DNA from: Bacteroidales bacterium
GTDB taxonomy: Bacteria; Bacteroidota; Bacteroidia; Bacteroidales; Tenuifilaceae
NCBI GenBank assembly: GCA_003531155.1
Contig: DQHR01000004.1
Location: 1 to 23,212, forward strand
Length of the DNA stretch: 23,212 nucleotides
Reading direction: 5' to 3'
The notes beneath the pieces were generated by a model. That model was not told where the DNA came from, searched no databases, and saw nothing but the letters and a program-made list of their open reading frames with translations. The position numbers were made by a program, and so were the translations under genes. This document shows positions 22,537-23,212 of this stretch, in pieces (positions within the stretch are counted from its first letter, which is position 1; each line of letters opens with the position of its first letter).

Positions 22537-23212
22537 GTGAAACGAAAATTCGCATTAAATCTTTTCCTTCTTTTGGCACTTAACCTTATGGTTAAACCTT
22601 TCTGGATATTTGGAATTGATAGAACTGTCCAAAACATTGTAGGTGCAGGCGAATACGGTTTATTTTACTCCCTTTTTAACTTTTCGTTATTACTTAATAT
22701 TATTCTCGACTTCGGGATCACAAACTTTAATAATCGTGAAATTAGTAGGCATTCTCAGTTATTGCCAAAATATTTCTCGAACATTATATCAGTTAAAATA
22801 TTGTTGGCTTTCGCCTATGGATTAATTTGCTTTGTAGGAGCCTTGTCCCTTGGTTATGATGGTCGACAAATTTATTTGCTATCTCTTCTTGTTTTAAATC
22901 AGTTTATCGCTTCGTTTATCCTTTACTTACGCTCAAACCTAAGCGGGTTACAGTTTTTTAAAACAGATAGCGTATTGTCTGTTCTCGACAGATTTCTAAT
23001 GATAATCATCTGCAGCCTACTTATTTGGGGTAATCTATTCAATAAGCATTTTTCTATTGAATGGTTCATTTACGCACAAACACTCTCATACTCAATTACT
23101 TTCGCAATAACTTTCATGCTTTTACTTATAAAGGTTGGGTACATTAAAGTTCAATTTGATATAATATTTGTTGTTACAATTTTAAAACAAAGCTATCCAT
23201 ACGCACTCCTTA
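22537..23212 (+). CDS. Polysaccharide flippase (Wzx/MATE-like), 3' truncated by the window end
   Basis: Wzx-type flippases move lipid-linked sugar units across the inner membrane. The frame is open from GTG 22537 to the end, 225 codons, preceded by an in-frame TGA two codons upstream. The N-terminus KRKFALNLFLLLALNLMVKP followed by FWIFGIDRTVQNIVG matches the Bacteroidota oligosaccharide-flippase pattern, so GTG is preferred over the later ATG, which would remove conserved residues. At least five hydrophobic segments are visible, for example FSLLLNIILDFGITNF, ILLAFAYGLICFVGALSL, IYLLSLLVLNQFIASFILYL and FLMIIICSLLIWG. Family members are about 420-480 residues, so roughly half is present. It diverges from the GT4 gene. 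Sugar specificity cannot be inferred. Confidence 0.88.
   Translation, partial: MKRKFALNLFLLLALNLMVKPFWIFGIDRTVQNIVGAGEYGLFYSLFNFSLLLNIILDFGITNFNNREISRHSQLLPKYFSNIISVKILLAFAYGLICFVGALSLGYDGRQIYLLSLLVLNQFIASFILYLRSNLSGLQFFKTDSVLSVLDRFLMIIICSLLIWGNLFNKHFSIEWFIYAQTLSYSITFAITFMLLLIKVGYIKVQFDIIFVVTILKQSYPYALL

Noticed and set aside
22643..22825. Short plus-strand open frame of 60 codons inside the flippase
   Set aside because: It is in another frame; the flippase frame runs from 22537 through the window end with clear family motifs and membrane segments.

Overview
The window looks like a chromosomal segment of a Bacteroidota bacterium, probably an environmental or host-associated member of Bacteroidales or a close relative. 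The signs are AT-rich DNA, a TonB-dependent receptor with a CarboxypepD_reg-like domain linked to DUF5689 lipoproteins, a GSCFA protein, an S46 (DPP7-type) peptidase, SiaB/SiaC-like regulators, and several TAnnTTFG-like (TAnnTTTG) -7 motifs with little Shine-Dalgarno sequence. No rRNA, tRNA, CRISPR array, transposase or phage gene is visible. The species cannot be named from this sequence.

Layout. (1) 1-701: kdsB (CMP-Kdo synthesis), cut at its 5' end exactly where a perfect 25-bp inverted repeat sits on the window edge. (2) 725-1774, minus: a secreted endonuclease/exonuclease/phosphatase (EEP) family protein, convergent with kdsB across a shared terminator. (3) 2077-7730, plus: a tight three-gene operon encoding a TonB-dependent outer-membrane receptor and two lipoproteins that together carry three DUF5689 domains, closed by a terminator at about 7748-7780. 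(4) 7785-9632, minus: a GSCFA protein and a monoacylglycerol-lipase-like alpha/beta hydrolase. (5) 9746-16435, minus: a complete SUF iron-sulfur assembly operon in the order sufB-sufC-sufD-sufS-sufE-DUF59 gene, with queG (a two-cluster [4Fe-4S] enzyme) as the apparent last gene. (6) 16658-18189, minus: a SiaB-like kinase followed by two SiaC-like (DUF1987) proteins, with a terminator after each SiaC gene. (7) 18432-20582, minus: a secreted S46 dipeptidyl peptidase. (8) 20686-22416, minus: rnhB and a GT4 glycosyltransferase, divergent from (9) 22537-23212, plus: the start of a Wzx-type polysaccharide flippase that runs off the window.

Functional links. The SUF genes form one assembly line: SufS and SufE mobilise sulfur, SufBCD is the scaffold, and the DUF59 protein probably helps target or mature clusters. 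QueG is a plausible client. The TonB receptor, its DUF5689 lipoproteins and the divergent secreted EEP protein look like an outer-membrane acquisition system, perhaps for nucleic acid or another phosphate ester; this is inference. The GT4 and flippase suggest the edge of a surface-polysaccharide locus.

Points most worth a second look: the fold-back repeat truncating kdsB; the split OB-like-lipoprotein/TonB/EEP locus; degenerate heptamer arrays (consensus near TGTCAAC) inside the suf-queG operon, one of them translated as the QueG N-terminus; a four-cysteine tail on SufD; and a SiaB-SiaC-SiaC switch with no SiaA or SiaD in view and serine at the presumed phosphorylation position.
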